A stretch of DNA of 50,008 nt from a virus. Location: the IMG/VR virus record IMGVR_UViG_3300020159_000130, positions 1 through 50,008 of that record; one strand, given 5' to 3'. The notes under the pieces were generated by a model. That model made no database searches, had not been told where the DNA came from, and was given only the letters and a program-made list of their open reading frames with translations. The position numbers were made by a program, and so were the translations under genes. This document shows, piece by piece, positions 30,972 to 39,226 of this stretch (the first letter of the stretch is position 1; the number at the start of each line of letters is the position of its first letter).

Positions 30972-31352
30972 ATGGGATACCGAAGCGATGTAGTAGCACT
31001 GCTATACACAAACAAACCTGAACACGTACCACTACTTAAGTTATGGCTAACAGCTAACTTCCCCTTAAAAACTTTTGAGAAGAGTATCAAGTGGTTTGAT
31101 AGAGGGATCATACTTAGGGAATATAACACTAAGTGGTATGACGACTACGAAGAAGTTAAAGCATATAACAGCGCAGTATATAAGTTTGTCGAAGAGTTCT
31201 GTAAAGCTAAGGGAGCGTTCGATGGTGCTTATGAGTTTATGCGTGTAGGTGAAGATGATGGTGATATAGAGCATGACTCAGCAGGTGACTACGATTACTT
31301 ACTTAGTTTAGAACGATCAATCAATATAGATATAAACTTAGAGGGAGCATAA
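30972..31352 (+). CDS. Hypothetical protein, 126 aa
   Basis: 126 residues from the ATG at 30972 (MGYRSDVVALLYTNKPEHVP), with AAAGGAGAGCTAAC ahead of it; an upstream ATG lacks a site. The protein is alpha/beta with KTFEKSIKWFDRGIILREYN and YEEVKAYNSAVYKFVEEFCK. I have seen similar MGYRSDV proteins in phages, with no known role. Confidence 0.65.
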   Translation: MGYRSDVVALLYTNKPEHVPLLKLWLTANFPLKTFEKSIKWFDRGIILREYNTKWYDDYEEVKAYNSAVYKFVEEFCKAKGAFDGAYEFMRVGEDDGDIEHDSAGDYDYLLSLERSINIDINLEGA

Positions 31353-31353
31353 C

Positions 31354-32247
31354 ATGGGATACGGAGCTAACTATAGAAACAGTGGGATACATCGCTTGTA
31401 TGGTTACAAGGAAGCAAGCGACTGGTACGAATCAACACAACCTATCAGGGGTACAGGTAGGAACGCAGGGCTAAAGCCTTTAGGACATCGTAGCCGTACA
31501 CACTTTCAAATACTCAAGGGTACTGAGGGTGAGATCAAGTGCAGACTATATGACACCGATGTTGTTACGTTCTACCCTGATGACACAATCAAGATTACTG
31601 ACGCAACATACACAACACAAACAACAGCTAACTTTATTGTTGACGTGTTAGGTATAGGCGCAGCAGTTAGAGACCACGACATTGTAATTAGTATGCACGG
31701 TAAGAGTTATCGTTTAGGTGATGGTGTGGTAATGAAGCGTGACGAGCAAGGCATCTTGCAGGTACTCAAGGTTGACAAAGCATATGTGCACACCATTGAC
31801 CGCAAGGTTATGAAAGAGCTACGCAACAACGTCAAAGACTTCATGCAGTATCTTAACGGTAGCATCAAGATCAGAGACAATGGTAGGTTTAATGAGGAAG
31901 AGAAGGAAGCATTGTTAGAACATCTGGGTATGGATGACTATGGCTTTGGTCTTGCTGCTGTACCCACATGGCGCAATGAAACAGATGACCTACGTAAAAG
32001 ATTGGTAATGTTCTTTGATATGGTTAAGAGTGGGGATATGGAGAACTGGTATAGGGCTTCTTGTTGGATGGCTTTCTCACAATACACGTGGGTTAAAGCA
32101 ACTAGCCTAACAGTAAAACAAGCTAAGATTACTATGGATAACTTCATACTAGCATCGAATCCAGAAGCACTAATTAAACAAGAAGTACCAGAAGGTATGG
32201 TTAAACGTGACCGCTACAGACAAGTAGCATTGATGAGTGGAGCTTAA
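31354..32247 (+). CDS. Hypothetical protein, 297 aa
   Basis: 297 residues, starting MGYGANYRNSGIHRLYGYKE. About residues 25-125 have RSRTHFQILKGTEGEIKCRL then a beta-rich part (YRLGDGVVMKRDEQGILQVL). The second half is helical. No enzyme motif is evident to me. The start codon is one base after the upstream stop, so it belongs to the same operon. Confidence 0.6.
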   Translation: MGYGANYRNSGIHRLYGYKEASDWYESTQPIRGTGRNAGLKPLGHRSRTHFQILKGTEGEIKCRLYDTDVVTFYPDDTIKITDATYTTQTTANFIVDVLGIGAAVRDHDIVISMHGKSYRLGDGVVMKRDEQGILQVLKVDKAYVHTIDRKVMKELRNNVKDFMQYLNGSIKIRDNGRFNEEEKEALLEHLGMDDYGFGLAAVPTWRNETDDLRKRLVMFFDMVKSGDMENWYRASCWMAFSQYTWVKATSLTVKQAKITMDNFILASNPEALIKQEVPEGMVKRDRYRQVALMSGA

Positions 32248-32248
32248 C

Positions 32249-33109
32249 ATGGCATATAAATACCCAAACGTAATATCAAACACAAAGAACATATCGTATG
32301 GCGATGAGAATGACATAGATGTACACGAGGACATAGTACCATTTATAGATGCCCTAGCCGTGAAGTATCCGCAGTGGGAGTTTGTCTCTACTGGAGTTAG
32401 ATACACAGGTGATAACAACGAGATACCCAAGTCGATTAGGTTTGCAGTATTTAACGATGCTAACCCACGTGAGCAAGTAGGTGAGGTCAAAGGTGAATAT
32501 AAATATAACAATAATGGTAATAGAGTGCCGTCGTATATAGTGTACAACCAAAGATTAGCGCATGATAGGGAGCGAGGTCATCAGCTTGAGACTACTAAGT
32601 TACCTGTAGCTATGAAAGCTGTACATAAATACTTTAACCCTCCGCCCGTTACAGCCCTGCTTGAACAAGTAATGACAAGAGGTGTAGGTCAGTTCAATCA
32701 CTTGGTGGCACACAAGGAAAGGTTAGCAAGGAACACTGAGTACCAATTGGGAGCATCTAAGGAAGAGTTTATCAAGGCTAACTGGGACAAGTATTTAGAT
32801 AGTCTAGCTGATACGCTACTAAATGTAGCCTGCAAGTACAAAGAAGAGTTCGATGAGTACCTGCGACTGTTCAACGTACAAAGAAATAATCATGCTCTTG
32901 CAGTTGTCATACAGAATGATAAATATGTGGTATCCTGTAACGACAAGATAACTACCTACGATGTAAACACTATCCCGATTGATCTAAGAGCGCAGCTAGG
33001 TCTGCTTAAATTGATGGAGGAAAATGATGTGTTAGAGGATGTAGGTGTACGTACTAAAGATGGTTTCCTAGTATTTTTACCTAAGGATAAGAAAGATGAA
33101 GTGTCCTAA
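32249..33109 (+). CDS. Hypothetical protein, 286 aa
   Basis: 286 residues from the ATG at 32249 (MAYKYPNVISNTKNISYGDE). The first half has PQWEFVSTGVRYTGDNNEIP and VGEVKGEYKYNNNGNRVPSY; the middle is helical (FDEYLRLFNVQRNNHALAVV). It overlaps the zinc-ribbon gene downstream by 14 bases. I do not recognise it. Confidence 0.6.
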   Translation: MAYKYPNVISNTKNISYGDENDIDVHEDIVPFIDALAVKYPQWEFVSTGVRYTGDNNEIPKSIRFAVFNDANPREQVGEVKGEYKYNNNGNRVPSYIVYNQRLAHDRERGHQLETTKLPVAMKAVHKYFNPPPVTALLEQVMTRGVGQFNHLVAHKERLARNTEYQLGASKEEFIKANWDKYLDSLADTLLNVACKYKEEFDEYLRLFNVQRNNHALAVVIQNDKYVVSCNDKITTYDVNTIPIDLRAQLGLLKLMEENDVLEDVGVRTKDGFLVFLPKDKKDEVS

Positions 33110-33416
33110 GTGTGGCGATGAGCATACGAAAGTAACTCAGACTGAGAAGCGTGGCACTGGGGTGTGGCGCAGACGCAAGTGCGTGGAGTGTAGCCATAAC
33201 TTCCAATCATTTGAGGATTTGTATACCCCCAAACAGCGTACACAGAAAGCACCTGTACTACCTAAGATGCACAGTGATAAGAAGCAACCCGCAATGCCCA
33301 AGAAGGATAAAGACTTAATCAAGAAAATTAAGACTGAGATTAGACATAAGAACGAAGATAGAAGAAGCAAAGTAGCAGACTATTACATCGAAGATGATTA
33401 CGATGATATTTATTAA
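33096..33416 (+). CDS. NrdR-like zinc-ribbon protein, 106 aa
   Basis: 106 residues. The first 40 (MKCPKCGDEHTKVTQTEKR, then VWRRRKCVECSHNFQSFED) copy the zinc ribbon of NrdR, with cysteines at 3, 6, 29 and 32. The ATP-cone domain that follows in NrdR is missing; instead there is a Lys-rich linker and an acidic end (DYYIEDDYDDIY). So it is not a classical ribonucleotide-reductase repressor, but may bind nucleic acid. Confidence 0.75.
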   Translation: MKCPKCGDEHTKVTQTEKRGTGVWRRRKCVECSHNFQSFEDLYTPKQRTQKAPVLPKMHSDKKQPAMPKKDKDLIKKIKTEIRHKNEDRRSKVADYYIEDDYDDIY

Positions 33417-33430
33417 CCAAAGGAGCTAAT

Positions 33431-33715
33431 ATGTTAATTGAACAACAGCAGGTCTATCTACAATCCGTAGCTAAGCATGGGGTAGATGAGATTGATAAGG
33501 TAACAAAGATGATACACCGCATGAGTCCAGAGTTATTCTTAAATGAGTCTAAGGCTGTTATGAAAGAGCGTAAGTTCTTTGACCAACCTGCATCTCTTAT
33601 ATTAGGTGAGGACTATGCTAGCCACGAAGTAGACATGGTTGATGGGCATAAGCGTTACGCTATACATGAAGCACGTAGTATCAAAATCTTACGTAGAGGG
33701 ATGGGATACAAATGA
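33431..33715 (+). CDS. Hypothetical protein, 94 aa
   Basis: 94 residues, starting MLIEQQQVYLQSVAKHGVDE. It is mostly helical, with a mixed end (MVDGHKRYAIHEARSIKILR). AGGAGCTAAT stands right before the ATG, the common early ribosome site. Not recognised. Confidence 0.6.
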   Translation: MLIEQQQVYLQSVAKHGVDEIDKVTKMIHRMSPELFLNESKAVMKERKFFDQPASLILGEDYASHEVDMVDGHKRYAIHEARSIKILRRGMGYK

Positions 33716-34065
33716 ACGAGCAAACAGAAAACATAGATGAATTAGAAGATGTAGAAGCTATAGATGACAAGGAAGAAAAGCTATTCGCTAAGGAGATAGA
33801 GAGACAAAAGTCTTTAGCCCTTGAAGAATCTAAAGTAGCACGAGATGAATTCGTAGTGTGGTATCAAAACACTATAGCTAAGGAAGTAGCATGGGATCAT
33901 CCTGTTACTAACTTAATGTATCACGCATGGATAGCGTCACATGGTCAGAAGAAGTGGGAGTCACAAGAGAGTATAGAGAAACGCAAACTCGTTAGGTTAA
34001 AACGAGCTGAGACTCTGGCTAAGAACAAAGCATTACAAGCTGAAAAGGAGAAACGACATGGCTGA
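33712..34065 (+). CDS. Charged helical hypothetical protein, 117 aa
   Basis: 117 residues, strongly acidic at the start (ENIDELEDVEAIDDKEEKLF) and basic at the end (AETLAKNKALQAEKEKRHG). The middle contains VVWYQNTIAKEVAWDHPVTN and YHAWIASHGQKKWE. It is coupled to both neighbours through overlapping codons. Not recognised. Confidence 0.6.
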   Translation: MNEQTENIDELEDVEAIDDKEEKLFAKEIERQKSLALEESKVARDEFVVWYQNTIAKEVAWDHPVTNLMYHAWIASHGQKKWESQESIEKRKLVRLKRAETLAKNKALQAEKEKRHG

Positions 34066-34258
34066 TAGATTTGACTTAGAACATAACATACTTAATTGCT
34101 GGGGTATCCTCGATGAGATGAAGATGCTTGATGAGCAAGGAGCTAGCGTTGCTGACATGAGATGCTTAGTAATCCTGTACGAGTATAAGTTCCAGAAGTT
34201 ATGGACTGTGTTCGAGGATATGGTACACGAGGGTAAGTTTAAGAAGCGGGAGGAGTGA
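34058..34258 (+). CDS. Small acidic helical protein, 66 aa
   Basis: 66 residues (MADRFDLEHNILNCWGILDE, then MKMLDEQGASVADMRCLVIL). It overlaps the start of the next gene as TGATG. Similar small helical phage proteins exist in my memory (HxILxCWxxxDDxxxL), with no known function. Confidence 0.6.
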   Translation: MADRFDLEHNILNCWGILDEMKMLDEQGASVADMRCLVILYEYKFQKLWTVFEDMVHEGKFKKREE

Positions 34259-34464
34259 TGACAAGCAAAGAAATAGAAGAACTCGCAGGGCACAGACAAG
34301 TACCTGCATGGGTTGTGAAGTTAGTTGCTGATGCTGTAGCGATAGAGCGTGAAGCGTGTGCGAAGGTGTGTGAAGCAGAAGCAGAGAGTTTAATTGGTAT
34401 GGCGTATGAGGGTATTGCGCTTGGCTGCGCTGAAAATATTAGAGCAAGGGAGAAGAACACATGA
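34258..34464 (+). CDS. Small helical protein, 68 aa
   Basis: 68 residues from the ATG at 34258, which overlaps the upstream TGA. The sequence ELAGHRQVPAWVVKLVADAV then EREACAKVCEAEAESLIG is helical and Ala/Glu-rich; EREACAxVC is common in small phage proteins. A GTG one codon earlier is less likely. Confidence 0.6.
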   Translation: MTSKEIEELAGHRQVPAWVVKLVADAVAIEREACAKVCEAEAESLIGMAYEGIALGCAENIRAREKNT

Positions 34465-34685
34465 AAGAAAAGATTATGAACGACTTAGCTACAATTTGGT
34501 TAGGGCTTATGGGTTTTTGTTTAGCTGCAATTATATGCAAGCTTACCTATGATTTTGTAGGCGCACCAAATGTATTCGCAAAGAAAGAAGAAGTACTAAG
34601 TCAAAAGCAAAAAGATGACATGTGCGTAGCATGGTGGTTTGATTCTGACTTAACCGCAGCTAGAAAGCGAGTATGTGGTAAATGA
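34461..34685 (+). CDS. Single-span membrane protein, 74 aa
   Basis: 74 residues. Residues ~10-31 (ATIWLGLMGFCLAAIICKLT) are hydrophobic and likely span the membrane; the C-terminus is charged with three cysteines near the end. The start overlaps the upstream stop, and its stop overlaps the next small gene (ATGA). Function unknown. Confidence 0.65.
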   Translation: MKEKIMNDLATIWLGLMGFCLAAIICKLTYDFVGAPNVFAKKEEVLSQKQKDDMCVAWWFDSDLTAARKRVCGK

Positions 34686-34789
34686 CTTGGTTACAAGCTA
34701 TGTTTATATTCATAGGTATCTTCTTTGGTATATCTATGGCTGCTTGTGCAGCATTGTGTATACTATATAAATTTTTTAATCAGGAGTAG
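34682..34789 (+). CDS. Tiny membrane protein, 35 aa
   Basis: 35 residues, MTWLQAMFIFIGIFFGISMA followed by ACAALCILYKFFNQE, nearly all hydrophobic. The ATG overlaps the stop of the previous membrane-protein gene (ATGA). The last codons hold CAGGAG, the ribosome site of the next gene, which supports a real coupled reading frame. Function unknown. Confidence 0.55.
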   Translation: MTWLQAMFIFIGIFFGISMAACAALCILYKFFNQE

Positions 34790-34793
34790 AAGT

Positions 34794-34973
34794 ATGTCAA
34801 CCGTAGTAACAAGGCAGTCTAAAAAGATACGCATGAAGTCTATGACTATCCGAGTACCAGAACATATCATCGATCATTTCAGAGACAACTACTCTAACGG
34901 TAGTAAGAAAGTGAGAGAGGTATTGCAAGCCTTTATTCAAAAGCAAGGAGCTAAGGATGGAAAAGAAACATGA
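34794..34973 (+). CDS. Ribbon-helix-helix-like DNA-binding protein candidate, 59 aa
   Basis: 59 residues from the ATG at 34794 (MSTVVTRQSKKIR), with CAGGAG ahead. The segment MKSMTIRVPEHIIDHFRDNY, then SNGSKKVREVLQAF, has a beta strand followed by two helices with the spacing of Arc/MetJ-type ribbon-helix-helix proteins, and a basic N-terminus. Such proteins bind short repeated operators as dimers, so it is a candidate for reading the TTGTAAGAA sites. That link is not shown. Confidence 0.6.
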   Translation: MSTVVTRQSKKIRMKSMTIRVPEHIIDHFRDNYSNGSKKVREVLQAFIQKQGAKDGKET

Positions 34974-35166
34974 TGTAGTTAATAACCCTGACCACTACAC
35001 AGCAGGTGGTATAGAAACTATTGATTTCATAGAAGCTAAAGGATTAGACTATCACTTGGGTAACGTAGTTAAGTATGTTAGCCGTGCAGGTAAGAAGAGT
35101 GCAGATAGTTTAGAGGATTTAAAGAAAGCACAATGGTATTTAAATCGAGCTATAGAGAAGAGGTAA
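34957..35166 (+). CDS. DUF3310 protein, 69 aa
   Basis: 69 residues. VVNNPDHYTAGGIETIDFIE, LDYHLGNVVKYVSRAGKK, then LEDLKKAQWYLNRAIEK is the DUF3310 pattern, found in many phages, often near nucleotide and DNA-metabolism genes. It is helical with conserved His and Tyr. Its function is not established. It overlaps its RHH-like neighbour by 17 bases. Confidence 0.85.
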   Translation: MEKKHDVVNNPDHYTAGGIETIDFIEAKGLDYHLGNVVKYVSRAGKKSADSLEDLKKAQWYLNRAIEKR

Positions 35167-35168
35167 TC

Positions 35169-35465
35169 ATGGCTATGACACCCGAAGCAAAAGTAAAAGC
35201 GCAAGTAGTTAAGCTACTAAGAAGGTACGACGCATACTATTTTTTCCCCGCAGCAAATGGCTACGGACGTGCGGGTATACCTGACATCATCTCTTGTGTT
35301 AACGGTAAGTTCATAGCTATAGAGTGCAAGGCAGGGAGTAACACAACAACAGCACTACAGAAAAAAGAGCTTGATGAGATTCAAGAAGCTAAGGGTATAG
35401 CCGCAGTGATTAACGAAACCAACATAGACCTAATAGAGCAGATACTAAAGGAGCTTACACAATGA
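35169..35465 (+). CDS. VRR-NUC-type nuclease, 98 aa
   Basis: 98 residues from the ATG at 35169, three bases after the DUF3310 stop. NGYGRAGIPDIISCVNGKFI then AIECKAGSN shows the PD-(D/E)XK core G-x-P-D … E-C-K with Asp about 20 residues in front of Glu-x-Lys. VRR-NUC proteins in phages act as structure-specific or Holliday-junction nucleases during replication and packaging. Length agrees with single-domain members. Confidence 0.8.
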   Translation: MAMTPEAKVKAQVVKLLRRYDAYYFFPAANGYGRAGIPDIISCVNGKFIAIECKAGSNTTTALQKKELDEIQEAKGIAAVINETNIDLIEQILKELTQ

Positions 35466-35902
35466 GCGAAGAATTTTGCGATGGGGTAAAGATACTTCTT
35501 AAGCGTATGGAATCTAATCCTGAAGAGTTTAAGGGGTATGATAGTAAGTGGCATAACGTAGTGCCTACTCCGACAGGGCATGGAGAATGGAGTCATGCAC
35601 TTAGCCCCGAAGAGTTACAAGCACTTAAAGATGGGATACGTAAGATATACCGTAAAGTCTATACCGATCTAGTTATGTCTACGCTGCTATATGAGACGGA
35701 AGAAAAGCTGGCACAAGTACAACCCGGTACGTGGGTTAATGTTGGTGGTACAGGTGGGGGTGGTAGCGGGATGTTAGCAACAAACAGTATAACAGCATAC
35801 AACCCATATCTGAACTCAATTACATACCCGAACCAAACAAACACAGAAGTAAAGAAACCAACACTAGGCGAGATGTTAAAAGCAAAGTTAGCCCTACTAT
35901 GA
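35462..35902 (+). CDS. Hypothetical protein before DNA polymerase, 146 aa
   Basis: 146 residues, starting MSEEFCDGVKILLKRMESNP. The C-terminal half has a Gly-rich linker (WVNVGGTGGGGSGMLATNSI) and ends TLGEMLKAKLALL. It overlaps both neighbours by four bases. Not recognised. Confidence 0.6.
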   Translation: MSEEFCDGVKILLKRMESNPEEFKGYDSKWHNVVPTPTGHGEWSHALSPEELQALKDGIRKIYRKVYTDLVMSTLLYETEEKLAQVQPGTWVNVGGTGGGGSGMLATNSITAYNPYLNSITYPNQTNTEVKKPTLGEMLKAKLALL

Positions 35903-37725
35903 AGATAATCGCACTTGACTTTGAGACTTACTACGATAAAGAGTTTAGTCTATCAAAGATAACTACTGAAGAATACATCCGTGACAAACGGTTTGAGACT
36001 ATAGGGGTAGGGGTAAAGGAGGATGGAAAAGATGCTGAATGGTTTAGCGGAACACAGACCCAGATTGAGAGCTATCTCCAGTCACTCAATCTTGAACAAC
36101 ACCTTGTACTGGCTCACAACGCTATGTTTGATGCCGCTATACTTAGTTGGCGTTTTGGGATTAGTCCTCGGGGGTGGCTCGATACGCTTAGCATGGCACG
36201 TGCACTACACACTATTGAAGTGGGTGGAAGCCTTGCTGCGCTTGCCGAATATTACGAGCTTGGTAAGAAAGGAACGGAGGTTGTCAATGCACTCGGAAAA
36301 AGACGTGTGGACTTCACCGCCCAAGAGCTAGCAGAGTATGGCGAGTACTGCAAGAACGACTGCCACTTAACACTAGAGCTATTCAAGATACTGTCACAAG
36401 GCTACGACAAGGATGAGCTTAAGCTTATTGACTTGACCATACGTATGTTTAGTGAACCAGTATTGCGATTAGATAGCGGTGTATTAAGTGAGCATTTACT
36501 ACATGTTAAGAACAACAAAGAACAGTTAATGAATGCGGTTGAATCAGTTGGTAGAGATCAACTCATGTCTAATGATAAGTTTGCTGAGATGTTGAGGAAG
36601 CTACAGATTGATCCACCTAAAAAGATAAGTGCTGCTACAGGTAAGGAAGCTTATGCGTTTGCAAAATCTGATGAAGAGTTCAAAGCTTTACTAGAACATC
36701 AAGACCCACGAGTGCAAACTCTTGTAGCTGCGAGACTAGGTGTTAAGTCTACGTTGGAAGAAACAAGAACCCAACGCTTCATTGACATTGCCGCCAGAGG
36801 ATCTATGCCAGTTCCCCTACGCTACTATGCGGCTCACACAGGACGGTGGGGTGGTGACGAGAAAGTTAATTTACAAAACCTTCCCAGAAGTTCTTCGATT
36901 AAGTACGCTATATATGCGCCACGTGGTTACAGGATGATTGACTCTGACTCATCACAGATTGAAGCACGGACACTTGCTTGGTTGTCTGAGCAGAATGATC
37001 TTGTTGATGCTTTTGATAGGGGGGAAGATGTATATAAGAAGATGGCAGCTGCCATTTATAATAAAGCGGAAGATGATATTACTAAGAGTGAGAGGTTTGT
37101 TGGTAAGACAACGATTCTTGGGGCAGGGTACGGTATGGGCGCGGCTAAGTTCCAGACACAACTTAAGACGTTTGGAGTGCAGGTTGACGAAGATGAATGC
37201 AAGAGGATCATACAGGTCTACCGGCAGACTTACCCAAAGATACCTGAGTTCTGGAAGGCTGCGGGCAGAGCGTTAGATTGTATAAAAGACAATGTATTCT
37301 GTTATCTTGGTCGTGATGGTATTTTGACAGTTGAAGGCAGCAAAGGAATCAAGCTACCGAACGGTATGTACCTTAAATATCCGAACCTACGCAAGGTAAT
37401 TAAGGAAGACGGTAATACAGAAATGGTGTATGATACGAAGAAGGGTAGAGCAATTATACCTAATAGGATATACGGCGGTAAGGTAACAGAGAACGTATGT
37501 CAAGCATTAGCAAGGATAGTTATTGGTAAGCAGATGTTATTGATAGCTAAGAAGTATAAAGTCGTGATGACTGTACATGATGCGATAGCTTGTATCGTAC
37601 CAGAAGAGGAAGTAGAAAATGCACAAGAGTTTGTTGAGATGTGCATGAAGGTAAGACCTGACTGGGGTTTAGACTTACCCTTGAACTGTGAAGCTGGAAA
37701 CGGCATGAGTTATGGAGCGTGTTGA
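35899..37725 (+). CDS. Family-A DNA polymerase with 3'-5' exonuclease
   Basis: 608 residues, similar to T7 polymerase rather than the 900+ residue bacterial PolA, and lacking a 5' nuclease. Exonuclease motifs are LDFETYYD (D7, E9), HNAMFDAAI (D78) and YCKNDCH (Y150, D154). Polymerase motifs are HTGRWGG, SDSSQIEAR (motif A), KTTILGAGYGMG (motif B) and MTVHDAIA (motif C, about 558). It copies the phage genome; whether it needs a thioredoxin-like factor is unknown. The next gene starts immediately after its stop. Confidence 0.95.
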   Translation: MKIIALDFETYYDKEFSLSKITTEEYIRDKRFETIGVGVKEDGKDAEWFSGTQTQIESYLQSLNLEQHLVLAHNAMFDAAILSWRFGISPRGWLDTLSMARALHTIEVGGSLAALAEYYELGKKGTEVVNALGKRRVDFTAQELAEYGEYCKNDCHLTLELFKILSQGYDKDELKLIDLTIRMFSEPVLRLDSGVLSEHLLHVKNNKEQLMNAVESVGRDQLMSNDKFAEMLRKLQIDPPKKISAATGKEAYAFAKSDEEFKALLEHQDPRVQTLVAARLGVKSTLEETRTQRFIDIAARGSMPVPLRYYAAHTGRWGGDEKVNLQNLPRSSSIKYAIYAPRGYRMIDSDSSQIEARTLAWLSEQNDLVDAFDRGEDVYKKMAAAIYNKAEDDITKSERFVGKTTILGAGYGMGAAKFQTQLKTFGVQVDEDECKRIIQVYRQTYPKIPEFWKAAGRALDCIKDNVFCYLGRDGILTVEGSKGIKLPNGMYLKYPNLRKVIKEDGNTEMVYDTKKGRAIIPNRIYGGKVTENVCQALARIVIGKQMLLIAKKYKVVMTVHDAIACIVPEEEVENAQEFVEMCMKVRPDWGLDLPLNCEAGNGMSYGAC

Positions 37726-37995
37726 ATGAGAAGACTTAGTATACGTGACAGAATTAGCGGATTGTTTGAATCTAGAGGTGATATTACGCTAATCAGTAGA
37801 CCTGAAGTAGATCCCCGCACTCGCATAACTATGTATAACGCAATTAACGGCAAGGTTATAGAGGTAGCTACGTACGACCCTAAACCGCATTCAAATGACC
37901 CTGACTGGGAGCATGAGTTTTATGTTGTACCAGAAGGCGAATCACTTAGTGCGGCTGTGTCTACAGTAATGACGATGAAAGGTCTAACCAAATGA
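37726..37995 (+). CDS. Small protein, tandem paralogue pair member 1, 89 aa
   Basis: 89 residues. NAINGKVIEVATYDP and DPDWEHEFYVVPEGESLSAA are matched by GLNGRILEIAVHST and HSDWEYEFYSVPEGETLSTA in the next gene. The C-terminus is MTMKGLTK. The pair seems to come from duplication. Fold likely alpha/beta; function unknown. Confidence 0.65.
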   Translation: MRRLSIRDRISGLFESRGDITLISRPEVDPRTRITMYNAINGKVIEVATYDPKPHSNDPDWEHEFYVVPEGESLSAAVSTVMTMKGLTK

Positions 37996-38279
37996 TAAAG
38001 CTTATTAAAAATTTTATTTCTACGCTGACTAAGATAAACGAAATGCAGGTTGCGGATAACGTTAAGCACACAAGCCCCCACAATACTAACCCGTCGCTTA
38101 AGGTTTCTTTGTATCATGGGCTTAACGGTAGGATACTAGAGATAGCAGTACATTCCACTGTAAAGCAAGGCAGCTTTAGCCATTCTGATTGGGAGTATGA
38201 GTTTTATTCTGTTCCTGAAGGTGAGACACTGAGCACTGCCATAGCGACTGCGTTTAAGCTAAAGGAAATTTCAAAGTGA
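37992..38279 (+). CDS. Small protein, tandem paralogue pair member 2, 95 aa
   Basis: 95 residues, paralogous to the preceding gene over its C-terminal ~60 residues (DWEYEFYSVPEGETLS), but with an unrelated N-terminus. The ATG overlaps the upstream stop, and its own TGA overlaps the GTG of the nuclease gene. Function unknown. Confidence 0.65.
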   Translation: MIKLIKNFISTLTKINEMQVADNVKHTSPHNTNPSLKVSLYHGLNGRILEIAVHSTVKQGSFSHSDWEYEFYSVPEGETLSTAIATAFKLKEISK

Positions 38280-38947
38280 CAGTGCCAGCTTGGTCTTACA
38301 GCAGTATTAAAACTTTCGATCAATGTCCTAAGAAGTACTATCACTTACGGATACTCAAAGATGTCAAAGATTCGGATACTACTGCGACAGTCTACGGTAA
38401 GGAGCTTCATACAGCAGCGGAGTTATTCATACGTGATGGCACGGAAATACCCGCTAAGTTCAGTTTTATTAAGACGACACTTGAGGCTCTTAACAAGATC
38501 GAAGGCGAGAAGTACTGTGAGATTAAGCTAGGTGTAGCAAAGAAAGATGGAGAGTTCATACCATGTGAGTTCTTTGACGAGGATGTATGGTGGCGAGGTA
38601 TAGCTGACTTACTCATAGTAAAGGGTGAGAAGGCTTTCTTAGTCGATTATAAAACCAGTAAGAACGCGAAGTATGCAGATACTAAACAGCTAGACTTGCT
38701 TGCAGGAGCAGTGTTCACACATTACCCTCAGGTCAAAACCATAAAGTCGGCACTGTTATTTGTAGTAAGTAACGAGGTGGTACAGAAAGAGCATGATGCT
38801 TTATTTAGAACCGCCTATCTATCAGCGATGCAACCAGAGCTAACAAGACTGGAAGCCGCAATTAATAACAATGTATGGAACCCCAATTCTGGTCCGCTAT
38901 GTAAGTACTGCCCAGTCGTAGAGTGTCCGCATAATAGAAGAGGTTAA
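38276..38947 (+). CDS. Cas4/RecB-type PD-(D/E)XK nuclease with likely iron-sulfur cluster, GTG start
   Basis: 223 residues starting at GTG 38276 (GTGA overlap). WRGIADLLIV then AFLVDYKTSK is the nuclease core (Asp … Asp-Tyr-Lys). One cysteine near the N-terminus (FDQCPKKYYH) and three near the C-terminus (LCKYCPVVECPHN) have the spacing of Cas4/AddB-type Fe-S nucleases. In phages these usually process DNA ends for recombination and replication; no CRISPR array is present. It lies between the polymerase and helicase genes. Confidence 0.85.
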   Translation: MTVPAWSYSSIKTFDQCPKKYYHLRILKDVKDSDTTATVYGKELHTAAELFIRDGTEIPAKFSFIKTTLEALNKIEGEKYCEIKLGVAKKDGEFIPCEFFDEDVWWRGIADLLIVKGEKAFLVDYKTSKNAKYADTKQLDLLAGAVFTHYPQVKTIKSALLFVVSNEVVQKEHDALFRTAYLSAMQPELTRLEAAINNNVWNPNSGPLCKYCPVVECPHNRRG

Positions 38948-38949
38948 TC

Positions 38950-39225
38950 ATGCCGTACGTAAATAAGAAGCGTCCTTACAAAAAAGAATATGAGCAGCAA
39001 GTAGAACGTGGTGAACATGAGACGAGGATGGATAGGCAACGTGCTCGTAACGAGATGGACAAGAAAGGTATAGACCGTAAAGGTAAGGATATAGATCATG
39101 CTGTGCCACTATCTAAAGGTGGTACTAATGCACCATCTAACCTGAAACTAAAATCACCTAGTGCTAACAGATCGTTTAGTCGTAACTCAGACCATACGGT
39201 TAAAGTAAACAAACCAAAGAAATAA
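38950..39225 (+). CDS. HNH-like nuclease, 91 aa
   Basis: 91 residues with a basic N-terminus and the core KDIDHAVPLSKGGTNAPSNL, then KLKSPSANRSFSRNSDH, an HNH pattern (DH … N … H). No CxxC pairs, unlike the HNH genes at 14-15.5 kb. It lies between the Cas4-like nuclease and the SNF2 helicase, three bases after one and two before the other, so it may act in DNA processing rather than homing. Confidence 0.8.
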   Translation: MPYVNKKRPYKKEYEQQVERGEHETRMDRQRARNEMDKKGIDRKGKDIDHAVPLSKGGTNAPSNLKLKSPSANRSFSRNSDHTVKVNKPKK

Positions 39226-39226
39226 A

